Shown: piece after piece, positions 16,700 through 25,113 of the stretch | Layout of the letters: every line of letters starts with the position of its first letter | Position numbering within the stretch: position 1 is the first letter of the stretch | Source: Alkalibacterium sp. AK22 | GTDB taxonomy: Bacteria; Bacillota; Bacilli; Lactobacillales; Carnobacteriaceae_A | NCBI RefSeq assembly: GCF_000585255.1 | Contig: NZ_JANL01000018.1 | Location: 1-54,035 of the forward strand | Direction: 5' to 3' | DNA length: 54,035 bases | The notes under the pieces: model-generated | The model's input: the letters and a program-made list of their open reading frames with translations, nothing else | Told to the model about the DNA's origin: nothing | The model's database searches: none | Translations under genes and position numbers: made by a program

Positions 16700-18055
16700 T
16701 TAAGCAGGCTTTTTGCCAGGTAGATTGATCTCTTTAGGCTTTCTAATGATGGATACGATAAAGTATACAGCTACAACTGCAACAATCGAATAGATTCCGA
16801 GTCTGCCGAACCATTGGAACAAGTACCCTAGAACAATACCCACAAAGGCAAAGTCTGCATCCCCGAAGGTTGAGTTGGCAAATCCAAGCTCACCCAACAG
16901 CGGCAGCAAGATGGCCGGTAGTAGAATCAATAGGATCCCGTTCACCAGTCCACCGATGACAACCCCGCGGCGCCCTCCAGTAGCGTTAGCCAATACCCCA
17001 GCACCGGCCCCCACGAAGAAGAGTGGAATCAGGCCCGGAATGATCACTGGCAGGTTTAATAGCGGTAAAATCAGGAACATAATGAAGCCCCCGACTACGG
17101 ATACGACAAAGCCAAGCAGGACCGCATTTGGCGCATAAGGGAAGATAACCGGTACATCAAGTGCAGGCTTGGAGTTCGGCACCAGCTTTTCAGAAATCCC
17201 TTTAAAGGCCGGTACAATTTCAGCGAGCATCATACGCACACCCTGTAGCACAATCACAAAACCAGCTGTAAACACGAGGGCCTGAACGATGGCGAACATG
17301 ATGACGTTGTCTCCACCGGACATTTCCATAATGACATCAGCATCTGCAAACAGGAAGGTAACCACGTAAATCAAAATCATGACTAGCGCAGTTGAAATCG
17401 TGTTGTCACGGAAGAATCCCAGACCTTCAGGAATCTTAATGTCTTCTGTGGATTTTTCCTTGTCTCCGAACCATCTGCCTAACAGACCGGCCAAGGCATA
17501 GGTCACCGCATTGAAGTGCCCCATGGCGATATTGTCATGCCCCGTCACTTCACGGTAAAATGGCTGAACGATCGCCGGAGAGATGGACATGAATGAACCA
17601 AGCAAGAAAGCACCCACTGCAATCAATTCGACTCCTTCAAATCCAGCTGTTCCCAGTACAGCAGCCAGCAAGGCAGCCATGAAGAGAACATGGTGACCGG
17701 ATAAGAAGATATATTTGATATTGGTGAAGCGGGCAATTAGAATGTTCACGACAAAACCAAACGCCATAATCAGACTCATTTCTGTCCCGAGAATGCTCTC
17801 AGCCAGTCCGATAACGGCCTCGTTTGCCGGAATAACCCCTTGGACATTAAAGGCATCTTCAAAAGCAGGACCTAAAGTCTCCAGGGCTCCGGCAATGATT
17901 CCCCCACCGGATGACAAAATGACAAAGCCAATAACCGTTTTCAGTGTTCCAGTAACAATTTTACCTCGGGGCTTTCTGAGTGCAACCAGCCCGATGAAAG
18001 CAATGAGCCCGATAATGATAGCCGGCTGGTTAAAAAAACTGTAAATAAAGTTCAT
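16700..18055 (-). CDS. PTS EIIC component, UlaA/SgaT (ascorbate) family
   Basis: A 451-residue membrane permease with about eleven hydrophobic segments. The LRKPRGKIVTGTLKTVIGF start, SGGGIIAGALETLGP, FLSGHHVLFMAAL and the ALAGLLGRWFGDK region are typical of the UlaA family, which differs in fold from glucose-type EIIC. It moves and phosphorylates a sugar with its EIIB partner encoded just upstream. The ATG at 18055 follows GGAGGT. The family is named for L-ascorbate, but many Firmicutes members have unknown substrates. The usual ascorbate genes (lactonase UlaG, UlaD/E/F) are absent; isomerases and transketolase take their place, so ascorbate is unlikely. No separate EIIA gene is present. Confidence 0.93.
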   Translation of the reverse strand: MNFIYSFFNQPAIIIGLIAFIGLVALRKPRGKIVTGTLKTVIGFVILSSGGGIIAGALETLGPAFEDAFNVQGVIPANEAVIGLAESILGTEMSLIMAFGFVVNILIARFTNIKYIFLSGHHVLFMAALLAAVLGTAGFEGVELIAVGAFLLGSFMSISPAIVQPFYREVTGHDNIAMGHFNAVTYALAGLLGRWFGDKEKSTEDIKIPEGLGFFRDNTISTALVMILIYVVTFLFADADVIMEMSGGDNVIMFAIVQALVFTAGFVIVLQGVRMMLAEIVPAFKGISEKLVPNSKPALDVPVIFPYAPNAVLLGFVVSVVGGFIMFLILPLLNLPVIIPGLIPLFFVGAGAGVLANATGGRRGVVIGGLVNGILLILLPAILLPLLGELGFANSTFGDADFAFVGIVLGYLFQWFGRLGIYSIVAVVAVYFIVSIIRKPKEINLPGKKPA

Positions 18056-18093
18056 GAATATGACCTCCTAATCAGAATAAAAATGATATTAAT

Positions 18094-18360
18094 TTACTTC
18101 AGTGCCTCCATAACCTTGACTTTGATCGCGTCTTTGTCCACGACATTATTAACAAAAACTTTTTTAGCCTCAAAATCTTCAAGTTTACTGGCCAGCTCCT
18201 GAGTAGAAATAATCATATCTGCTGCATAACCTCCGACTGAGCCTAGATCCACTGCCTCGACTTCTGCTGAAATTCCCTCTTCTTCCATGATCTGATCGAC
18301 ATTCATTTTGAGAATCAAGCTTGATCCTGAACCCATTCCGCATACTGTTAAAATTTTCAT
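18094..18360 (-). CDS. PTS EIIB component, UlaB/SgaB family
   Basis: An 88-residue cytosolic phosphocarrier. The P-loop-like active site KILTVCGMGSGSS has the phosphorylated Cys at residue 7. It passes phosphate from EIIA to the sugar bound by the EIIC encoded 38 bp downstream. Normal length for the PTS_IIB lactose/ascorbate type. It has a good ribosome binding site (AGGAGGAAA). The spacing to the upstream SIS gene is 20 bp, within one operon. Confidence 0.93.
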   Translation of the reverse strand: MKILTVCGMGSGSSLILKMNVDQIMEEEGISAEVEAVDLGSVGGYAADMIISTQELASKLEDFEAKKVFVNNVVDKDAIKVKVMEALK

Positions 18361-18380
18361 CTTTATTTCCTCCTATTGGA

Positions 18381-18959
18381 TTATTCGTTGTTTTTATTTT
18401 CCGTCAGTTTCTGTTCCAGATCCATCAACATGATATGGAACAGTGTCATGGCTGTTTCTTCTACCAGATCCGACCCCTTAAACGCAAAGGTCAGACCCTC
18501 ATCCAAATGCTCTATGATCCCTCCTCCGTGGTTGCCTAAAATACCAACTGTTTTAATGCCTTTTTCCCCCGCTGCCAGAACAGCTTTAATCAGATTCGGT
18601 GACTGGGCACTACTTGATAAAACGACCAGCACGTCTCCTTCTCTGCCTAAACCTTCGACTTGGCGGGCAAAGACTTCATCATAACCATAATCATTGCCTG
18701 TTGCCGTCATGACGCTCGGATCGACCGTTAGGCTTAGTCCAGCGAACGCTTCTCTTTCGATCTTATAGCGTCCGACGATGTCGCCCGTAATATGCTGCGC
18801 ATTGGCAGCACTGCCTCCATTCCCGCAAGTCATGACTTTGTTCCCGTTTTTGATGGCTTCAAACATCAGCGCCGTGATTGCATCCAGCTGACTGAACGCT
18901 TCTTCATTCAGCTCCTGAAACACACCGATCCGCTTGTTCAACTCATCCCGGTAGTTCAT
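18381..18959 (-). CDS. SIS-domain phosphosugar isomerase, GmhA-like (second copy)
   Basis: A 192-residue protein closer to classical sedoheptulose-7-phosphate isomerase GmhA than the first copy: CGNGGSAANAQHITGDIVGRY near residues 44-64, GLSLTVDPSVMTATGNDYGYDEVFARQVEGLG near 75-106, and a C-terminal EETAMTLFHIM helix with the conserved His. The usual STSGNS phosphate loop reads SSSAQS: the serines are kept, but Gly-Asn is Ala-Gln. The ATG at 18959 overlaps the stop of the regulator gene by four bases, so it is translationally coupled. It should isomerise or bind a heptose- or other sugar-phosphate. Two paralogues in one operon suggest either a hetero-oligomer or two different steps. Confidence 0.85.
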   Translation of the reverse strand: MNYRDELNKRIGVFQELNEEAFSQLDAITALMFEAIKNGNKVMTCGNGGSAANAQHITGDIVGRYKIEREAFAGLSLTVDPSVMTATGNDYGYDEVFARQVEGLGREGDVLVVLSSSAQSPNLIKAVLAAGEKGIKTVGILGNHGGGIIEHLDEGLTFAFKGSDLVEETAMTLFHIMLMDLEQKLTENKNNE

Positions 18960-20935
18960 ACGCTCTCCTTTCGGTTGATTTCACTTAAAATATCATCTTT
19001 ATTTCCTGTTTTTAGCAAGTCAATAAAGGTTTTGTCATTCAAAAATCCCATCAAGTCCTTCAAAGCATTGAGGTGAGACGTGTGATCAGTAGCGGCCAGG
19101 CAGATAACAATATCAACCGGATCATTATCCGGATGACCAAAGTTGACCGGTTCCCTTAAAGTCATCAAACTCAGACCAACTTCATGAACCCCATCTTTAG
19201 AACTGGCATGCGGCATTGCAATACCCGGTGCAATAACGATATATGGCCCAAGTTCTTCAACTGAGCTGACCATCGCTTTGGTATACGTATCTTCTATTTT
19301 TCCGGCTTCTTCCAGCAGTCCTCCTCCCAACTTCACTGCATCTTTCCAGTCTTCTGCATGTACCCCCAACTGAATTGTTTCTTCTACTAACAAATCTTTT
19401 AACATAATGGGCTTAGCGCTCCTTTCTATACTCATCGTAATGGTGGACTTCGTCTGTTCAGCTTCTTCAATCGCTGTCAGATTCTGCTTGTCTTTTTCTG
19501 TCAACAAAGGGGAAACAACCAATATTGGTACCGAATACATTTCTCTTATCGGCAGTGTCGATACAATATAGTCGACCTCTTCTGCATCAATCCAGCTTTG
19601 ATTCAGCTCCCTGACAGATAGGGTCCCTTTGATATCAAAGTCGAAATACTTTAAAAGCATCGTTTCCAGTAATTTGGCTGTCCCAACGCCGTAGTTGCAG
19701 ACTAGCAGGATTGTTTTGTTCTTATTGGTCAAAGCCTCTTTTTCGATGTAAGAGGCGATATGAATGGTAACGAAACCTATTTCATCAGCGGTAAAGACCA
19801 GCCCCTGAGTGCTGCCTAAGTCATTTAGAACCTTTTTGACGATTTCGAACACTTCTTCATACTGGGTCCTAATATAATCAATGATTTCATTTTTCAAAGG
19901 ACTCTCATTTTTCGCCCGATTGATAGCCGGACCCAGATGGAGCACTAGCGCATCAAACAAATCTTCCGACTGATTCAATGGCAAATTCAAGATTCGACTC
20001 AGTTCGTTTAGAAAAGCAATAATAAACAGGTTGAGATCAATCCAGTTGTCATCAATGATTGATTCTGCCTTAATTAGAGAGCTTTCCAAGAAGAGCTGCT
20101 CCAGGGCCTTCTTTTCTGCTTGACTGAACTCAACCCGGCACTCTTCTTCCAGTAAGTGCACATGGTCATCAATACTTTTATATTCCGGGGACAAGGCTTT
20201 GCCGTTAAGGTATGATGCAAGCAGACAACCTGACTTGACTCGGGAAACGGCGATGATCAGACCTTTGAGGATGTAATTGAAGGAAATATCGGAATAGGCT
20301 TTATTCACGTCCGCTTCAACCCCGGACACAAACTGCTCTAATACGCTTACAAATGTATGGTCCGTGTCATCTAAATACTCTTCCGCCAGCTTCTGATCAC
20401 TCAGGTTCAGGTCTCTGGCATTCAGGCTAATGATTTTCATCCCGGTTTTTCTGATATGCTTTTCGTCACCACTGAAGTAATAACCTTGAGCTGATGTGTA
20501 CTCGATGGTGATGTCTTCATCCTTGAGTAACTTGCGCAGCTGCCGAATATCGCCCACAATCGAGCTCCGACTGACTTCACATCTGTTCATTAAAGTATGG
20601 ATATCGACAATATCCTGTGACAAGAGAATTTCGATAAAAATCAAATGCTGTCTTTTTTTGGGCAAGTAGTAATCAAAGCTCTTGTCCAACTCACTTGTCA
20701 GTTCCTTCAGCTTGTCCAGCTTACTGTCTTCTGATTCCAGAAAAACTTCGACTTTTGTCTGACGGGCCAGTGGCGGCAGATTCTTGCTGATCAGGAAAGC
20801 ATCAATTTCTTCCAGATCATATCTGATTGCCCGTTCGCTGACACTGAATTCATCAGCTAGCTCATCGTAGCTTTTCTTAGCATCGTCGCTCAGTAGCTGC
20901 ATAAGAATCTTCTGTGATCGTTCCGATAACTGCAT
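18956..20935 (-). CDS. PRD-type transcriptional regulator with EIIB-like and EIIA domains
   Basis: A 659-residue regulator of the MtlR/ManR/LicR class. N-terminal HTH (KSYDELADEFSVSERAIRYDLEEID, residues about 20-45), a second HTH (IHTLMNRCEVSRSSIVGDIRQL), PRD regions in the middle, an EIIB-like domain with TILLVCNYGVGTAKLLE (phosphorylatable Cys), and a C-terminal EIIA of the mannitol/ascorbate type with GIAMPHAS and ATDHTSHLNAL. It should activate its own operon according to PTS phosphorylation. Because the operon lacks a free EIIA, its EIIA domain may also feed the EIIB/EIIC pair; that is inference. I chose the ATG at 20935: AAGGGGAG lies six bases upstream, whereas the ATG at 20941 directly abuts it. 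It is the first gene of the operon. Confidence 0.92.
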   Translation of the reverse strand: MQLSERSQKILMQLLSDDAKKSYDELADEFSVSERAIRYDLEEIDAFLISKNLPPLARQTKVEVFLESEDSKLDKLKELTSELDKSFDYYLPKKRQHLIFIEILLSQDIVDIHTLMNRCEVSRSSIVGDIRQLRKLLKDEDITIEYTSAQGYYFSGDEKHIRKTGMKIISLNARDLNLSDQKLAEEYLDDTDHTFVSVLEQFVSGVEADVNKAYSDISFNYILKGLIIAVSRVKSGCLLASYLNGKALSPEYKSIDDHVHLLEEECRVEFSQAEKKALEQLFLESSLIKAESIIDDNWIDLNLFIIAFLNELSRILNLPLNQSEDLFDALVLHLGPAINRAKNESPLKNEIIDYIRTQYEEVFEIVKKVLNDLGSTQGLVFTADEIGFVTIHIASYIEKEALTNKNKTILLVCNYGVGTAKLLETMLLKYFDFDIKGTLSVRELNQSWIDAEEVDYIVSTLPIREMYSVPILVVSPLLTEKDKQNLTAIEEAEQTKSTITMSIERSAKPIMLKDLLVEETIQLGVHAEDWKDAVKLGGGLLEEAGKIEDTYTKAMVSSVEELGPYIVIAPGIAMPHASSKDGVHEVGLSLMTLREPVNFGHPDNDPVDIVICLAATDHTSHLNALKDLMGFLNDKTFIDLLKTGNKDDILSEINRKESV

Positions 20936-21274
20936 TAGCATCTCCCCTTGTATCTACAGTGTAGCTCCAGCACCGAAAAAGGAGAAGAGTAAATCGCTTC
21001 CAAAATTATGAAAGTGCTTACCCTTCTCACGGCTGACGGCATTGTGATTTAGTTGTGGTTTATCTATTCCTATTATAGCTTATTTATTTAAAAACGGACA
21101 GAATGACACCTGGATAATACCCGTCATCAAAGCATTTAACACATCAAGCAACAAAGAACATATTGTTGTTCATTCCTTGTGAATTATTTTACCATGTATC
21201 CAAAATGCTTCCCTTTATCACCTGAATGATTTAGTGCTGCCTCATTTTTAAAACAAAAAATGATTGTAACTACA
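20936..21274. promoter_or_regulatory. Upstream region of the PRD regulator operon
   Basis: No gene. On the minus strand there is a good -10 box TATAAT (about 21078-21073) without a clear -35, as expected for an activator-dependent promoter. ATGAAAGTGCTTACC (from about 21007) is a weak cre match with two mismatches. The position fits control of the operon at 14121-20935, but both calls are tentative. Confidence 0.35.
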
Positions 21275-21323
21275 AAAAGGCCTGCTGATTTATAAGGCTA
21301 GTGACCTTTTTAAATCAGCAGGC
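21275..21323 (-). terminator. Rho-independent terminator after the MFS transporter gene
   Basis: GCCTGCTGATTTA (21280-21292) pairs perfectly with TAAATCAGCAGGC (21311-21323); on the minus strand it is followed by CTTTTTG. It ends the monocistronic MFS gene. Confidence 0.88.
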
Positions 21324-21415
21324 ATACATGAACTTTAGCCAACAGTCAGCACTGAATCAATAAACTCATTCTTTTTAGTATCTGGCAAGGTAAAAAGTTC
21401 ACCTCGACTCTTCAC

Positions 21416-22636
21416 TTAGGACCAGTCCAGGCGGACCATGACCCAAATGACGAACAGGTTAAACAAGTTGATACCTAAAGAGAAAATGAAAGCCGAAATA
21501 TAAGACCCCGTGAAGTCAAAGATATAACCGACCAGTGAAATCGACACCGCTGCTCCCAGACTGGTCGCGAAAGCCAGTATAGGATACAGCCGGACAAAAT
21601 GATACCGGCCAAAGAGTTCCTTGGTCAGAAGGGTCACACTCACAGACGGAATCGAAAAGATTCCTCCATATAAAAGAGCTGCTGCATAAAGCGCCCACTC
21701 TGAACGGAAAAAGATCAGCATCACACTGGCCGTACCAACTAGAACAATCATGGTAATCGTACTTTTCATTGGACCAATCTGGTCACTGATGTAGCCCATG
21801 CCCAGCTTGAAGACAATCGAACTTAACATAGCCACAGACAGCATCGTGGCACCAACTTGGTTGGACAAATCCACCGTGCCTGAAAAACCAGGAAAGTGCT
21901 GTGGCACACCGATCAGCATCGTCTGAAGCAAAGTAAAGGTAAACATTAACGCGAAAAGGGTCCCATTGACACTCTTTTGTGCTTCCCGCTTGACGGCTTC
22001 TCTTTTAACAGTGGTCTCAGCGGCCTCACTCTGTTTTCCATACGGAAGGTAGCCGGAGTCTTTAGGATCGAGTGTAAAAGGAACGAGCAGAGCCGGTAGA
22101 GAGAACAAAATAATCAGCAAGCCCATAAACTGGTAGGACAGCTCCCAGCCAACCGACTGGATCAGGCGGGTAAAGACCGGCGAAAAGACGGCTCCGGCCA
22201 CACTACTAAAGCTCAAAACGATACTCATGACGAGACCATGCTTTTCTTCAAACCATTCATTGACGACAATCGTTACCGGCACCCAGGCCAGCATCCCGGT
22301 CCCGATTCCCCTGGTCGTTCCCAAGACATTAAAAAGCCAGATTGATTCGCTGAACCCCATCAGGATATTGGAAATCCCTGCCAGAAGGACTCCCGTCAGC
22401 ATTACCAGCTTGAAGGGATACTTTTTGACCAGCACCCCGGCATAAAGAGACATCACGGCTTTCATGAAGAGTGTCAGGGTGTTGTGCATCGCGACTGATC
22501 CACGGTAGACTCCTAAACTGTCTGCAATAGGTGAAATAAACACTCCGTTGGTCATAATGGGCAAACCGATGGCACTAATGGTGACTCCACATAAGGTTGC
22601 TAAAACAATCCAGTGCTTTAAACTTTTATTTTTCAA
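21416..22636 (-). CDS. Major facilitator superfamily transporter
   Basis: A 406-residue membrane protein with 12 hydrophobic segments in two halves and a basic central loop (KRE..KREAQKS). The first half has GVFISPIADSLGVYRGSVAMHNT and the short KKYPFKLVM loop; the pattern resembles the oxalate/formate antiporter or monocarboxylate type of MFS_1 transporters. The start is TTG at 22636, with GAGGAG eight bases upstream. It is monocistronic with terminators on both sides. The substrate cannot be deduced; it lies next to the PTS/transketolase operon but has its own transcription unit. Confidence 0.88.
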   Translation of the reverse strand: MKNKSLKHWIVLATLCGVTISAIGLPIMTNGVFISPIADSLGVYRGSVAMHNTLTLFMKAVMSLYAGVLVKKYPFKLVMLTGVLLAGISNILMGFSESIWLFNVLGTTRGIGTGMLAWVPVTIVVNEWFEEKHGLVMSIVLSFSSVAGAVFSPVFTRLIQSVGWELSYQFMGLLIILFSLPALLVPFTLDPKDSGYLPYGKQSEAAETTVKREAVKREAQKSVNGTLFALMFTFTLLQTMLIGVPQHFPGFSGTVDLSNQVGATMLSVAMLSSIVFKLGMGYISDQIGPMKSTITMIVLVGTASVMLIFFRSEWALYAAALLYGGIFSIPSVSVTLLTKELFGRYHFVRLYPILAFATSLGAAVSISLVGYIFDFTGSYISAFIFSLGINLFNLFVIWVMVRLDWS

Positions 22637-22771
22637 AATATATACTCCTCTACTTTGTTGCTTGTCTACAATATTTCTATTATACGCTTTTCTTCATTTA
22701 ATGTGTAGGAAGAGTTTTTAAGAATGGTGCTACATTTCAGTTCCTCTTTAAAAGCTCATAATTTTGCCTAA

Positions 22772-22822
22772 AAACGAAAAATAGCTTTCAATAGACGACT
22801 AAGTCTCTTGAAAGCTATTTTT
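22772..22822. terminator. Bidirectional terminator between nucleotidase and MFS genes
   Basis: AAAAATAGCTTTCAA (22777-22791) pairs with TTGAAAGCTATTTTT (22808-22822), with an inner AGAC/GTCT pair. On the minus strand it is followed by CGTTTTTAGG. It ends the 5'-nucleotidase gene 15 bp upstream. Confidence 0.88.
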
Positions 22823-22837
22823 CAACTAGATAGATGC

Positions 22838-24871
22838 CTATCTTTTCTTCTTGACTGCACGAACAGCCATACCGGCAACTGCAGTTCCCATACCTGTCAG
22901 ACCTATAGTCCAAGTAGCCGTTGCTGTATCAGGAAGCGTTTCTTTTCCGTCGTCGGCCTCTACACTGCCTTCTTCAAAGTTACTAATGCTCTGCTCTGAC
23001 TCATAGTCAGAACCGCCTTGTTCTTCATTCCCATCAGCATATGTCTCATTGTCTTGACTGATAATACTTACTGGTTCCTCGCTTGCCTCACTTGAAGTCT
23101 GATCGCTTACACCGTTATTCTGTTCATTGGATAAAGCATCAGATTCCAATTCGCCAGTATCTGTATCCGTTGTCGATTCAGTCACCTGTTCTTCCAAAGA
23201 TTCGCCAGTCGACTCTTCCACTGCGTCTTCCTCATCGTCAGTCAGCTCTTCATTTATGTCTTCAGTTTCTTCAGATTCAGCTATGTCATCTTCCTCATTT
23301 TCTTCGACTTGGGCACGTTCTGAAATAGGCAAGATTTGAATACGTCCTTCAGTTTCCAAGTAGTCTACCGCGCCCAAAGCAGCTGTAACATCCTGCAAGT
23401 GCTGAATAATCGCACTAGTAATCAGACCTGCATCTTCCTGAATCACTGTAGCCTTTGAAAAATCATACCCACTTCCTCCAGAAGCGATAAAGTTATTTGT
23501 AGCCAGACGGTATGTCTGATCCAGATCGAGGGGTTCTCCATTCATGTACAGATCAATCTCAGCAAAAGAGTTGTCTTCATTTTTGTAGACAATATACTCC
23601 ATACCTGATGTTTGAAGGTCTGTTCCTGGACCAGCATCAGTTGAATAGCGGTTGACTGCATAAGTCATGACTTCCAGCAAGTCATGACCGGTGATTTCTA
23701 AAATAGTCAATTCATTTCCAAATGGATCGACGGTAAAAACATCTCTTGCAGTGATATCGCCAGTATCAATGCTTGCTCTAATTCCGCCGTTATTTGTGAC
23801 TGCAATATCTGCATTGACGTAGCCTCTAATCGCATCGGTAATCATATTTCCCAGAGCCACATCTCCTTGGTCACGTCCATCCCGGCTCAGACCAGTGTTG
23901 GTGAAGCCGACCACTTGTTCAAGCAGTTCTTCTGTTGCTTCGTTATAATCATTAACTAAGTTCTGGACCGTCTCATCTACTAAAGCTTCATCCAGATCAG
24001 CTACCGACTGAACTCGCCCATCAACAGATACTTCTTTTGTTTCTCCATCAACTGAAATGTCCAGCACTCCAATATGACTGGAATTACTGCCTGCTTGAAC
24101 AATCGGCGTCCCGTTGACGATTTGCGGCTCAGTGAGTAATGTGTGGGAATGACCTCCAATAATTAAATCAAAGAACTCCACTTCTTCTGCTAGACGGCGG
24201 TCGGCTGAATAGCCAATATGGTTCAGGGCAATCAGTACGTCTACTTCATCTCTTAAAAATTCGTATTCACGTGCTGTTTCAACATAATCGCCAAATGACA
24301 GACCTACAATACCTGCCGGATTAGTTGCTGGCGGATTTTGAGTCAGGCCAAACACCCCGACGCTAATGTCCCCGAATTCAAAAATCTCGTAAGCATCGGG
24401 CTGCTCAATCACGATTGACGAATCAACGACTTGTGTATTGGCAGAGATCCAGTTGAATGTTGACTGCTCCACACGGTCTCTAAATACATCTTGACCATAG
24501 TCGAATTCGTGGTTGCCGATAACCATCAAATCCAAATTCATGTGATTCAGCAAGTTTACAATCGGCTCCCCATCCTGCAAATCAACAACCGGATTACCAC
24601 TAAAAATATCTCCAGCATCCAAATACAGAGAGTGCTCTACAGCTGCACGCTGCTCCGATAAAAAGTAAGCCATCTTCCCAAAATTATCGATACTCGCATG
24701 TATGTCATTTGTATGAAAAATGGTCATTTCAAAATCATTGGATACTGATTCAATCAGTTCCTGTTCATTGTCACTGCTGGTATCTTCTTCCGCTGACACT
24801 GTCAGAGGCGCTGCCATCAATAGGCTTGAAGACACTAAACTAAGTACAAAGGTTCTTTTCCCAAAACGCAT
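22838..24871 (-). CDS. Wall-anchored 5'-nucleotidase (second of a tandem pair)
   Basis: A 677-residue exported metallophosphoesterase of the UshA/5'-nucleotidase family, hydrolysing nucleotides outside the cell to nucleosides and phosphate. Signal peptide to about residue 27 (..LTVSAEE), metal-site motifs FHTNDIHASID, LDAGDIFSGN, IGNHEFDYG and GGHSH, then the C-terminal substrate domain with NNGGIRASID and DPFGNELTILEITG. After about residue 530 comes a long acidic Glu/Asp/Ser-rich linker, then a sorting signal LPDTAT, a hydrophobic stretch and a VKKKR tail. The ATG at 24871 follows AAGGAGA. The nearby paralogue at 25114-27102 is about equally long. LPDTA is not the standard LPxTG. Confidence 0.93.
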   Translation of the reverse strand: MRFGKRTFVLSLVSSSLLMAAPLTVSAEEDTSSDNEQELIESVSNDFEMTIFHTNDIHASIDNFGKMAYFLSEQRAAVEHSLYLDAGDIFSGNPVVDLQDGEPIVNLLNHMNLDLMVIGNHEFDYGQDVFRDRVEQSTFNWISANTQVVDSSIVIEQPDAYEIFEFGDISVGVFGLTQNPPATNPAGIVGLSFGDYVETAREYEFLRDEVDVLIALNHIGYSADRRLAEEVEFFDLIIGGHSHTLLTEPQIVNGTPIVQAGSNSSHIGVLDISVDGETKEVSVDGRVQSVADLDEALVDETVQNLVNDYNEATEELLEQVVGFTNTGLSRDGRDQGDVALGNMITDAIRGYVNADIAVTNNGGIRASIDTGDITARDVFTVDPFGNELTILEITGHDLLEVMTYAVNRYSTDAGPGTDLQTSGMEYIVYKNEDNSFAEIDLYMNGEPLDLDQTYRLATNNFIASGGSGYDFSKATVIQEDAGLITSAIIQHLQDVTAALGAVDYLETEGRIQILPISERAQVEENEEDDIAESEETEDINEELTDDEEDAVEESTGESLEEQVTESTTDTDTGELESDALSNEQNNGVSDQTSSEASEEPVSIISQDNETYADGNEEQGGSDYESEQSISNFEEGSVEADDGKETLPDTATATWTIGLTGMGTAVAGMAVRAVKKKR

Positions 24872-25043
24872 TCTATCTCTCCTTAAGTTATATTGAGTAC
24901 TGCCTAGGGCAGTACTCAGCGTATGTATGCATGCAATACTTTTAAAGCTTACCTGAATATCTATTCAAAATCTACCCAATTACGTAAAATTTTAGTAATT
25001 TAATTGTAAATGTTCGCCTTTTATCCATTTAGCTTCCACCTAT

Positions 25044-25087
25044 CAAAAAAAGGCCTCTCTCACCTGATTAAGTGGTAAGAGAGGCCT
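25044..25087 (-). terminator. Rho-independent terminator between the two nucleotidase genes
   Basis: AGGCCTCTCT (25051-25060) pairs with AGAGAGGCCT (25078-25087), followed on the minus strand by a TTTTTT run. It separates the two paralogues into independent transcription units, or reduces the second. Confidence 0.9.
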
Positions 25088-25113
25088 GCAATTCATTTAC
25101 TGTAGTTGAAGTA

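Noticed and set aside
20936-21274. RNA antiterminator target for a BglG-type protein
   Set aside because: The PRD proteins here carry DNA-binding HTH domains rather than an RNA-binding CAT domain, and no RAT-terminator pair is seen.
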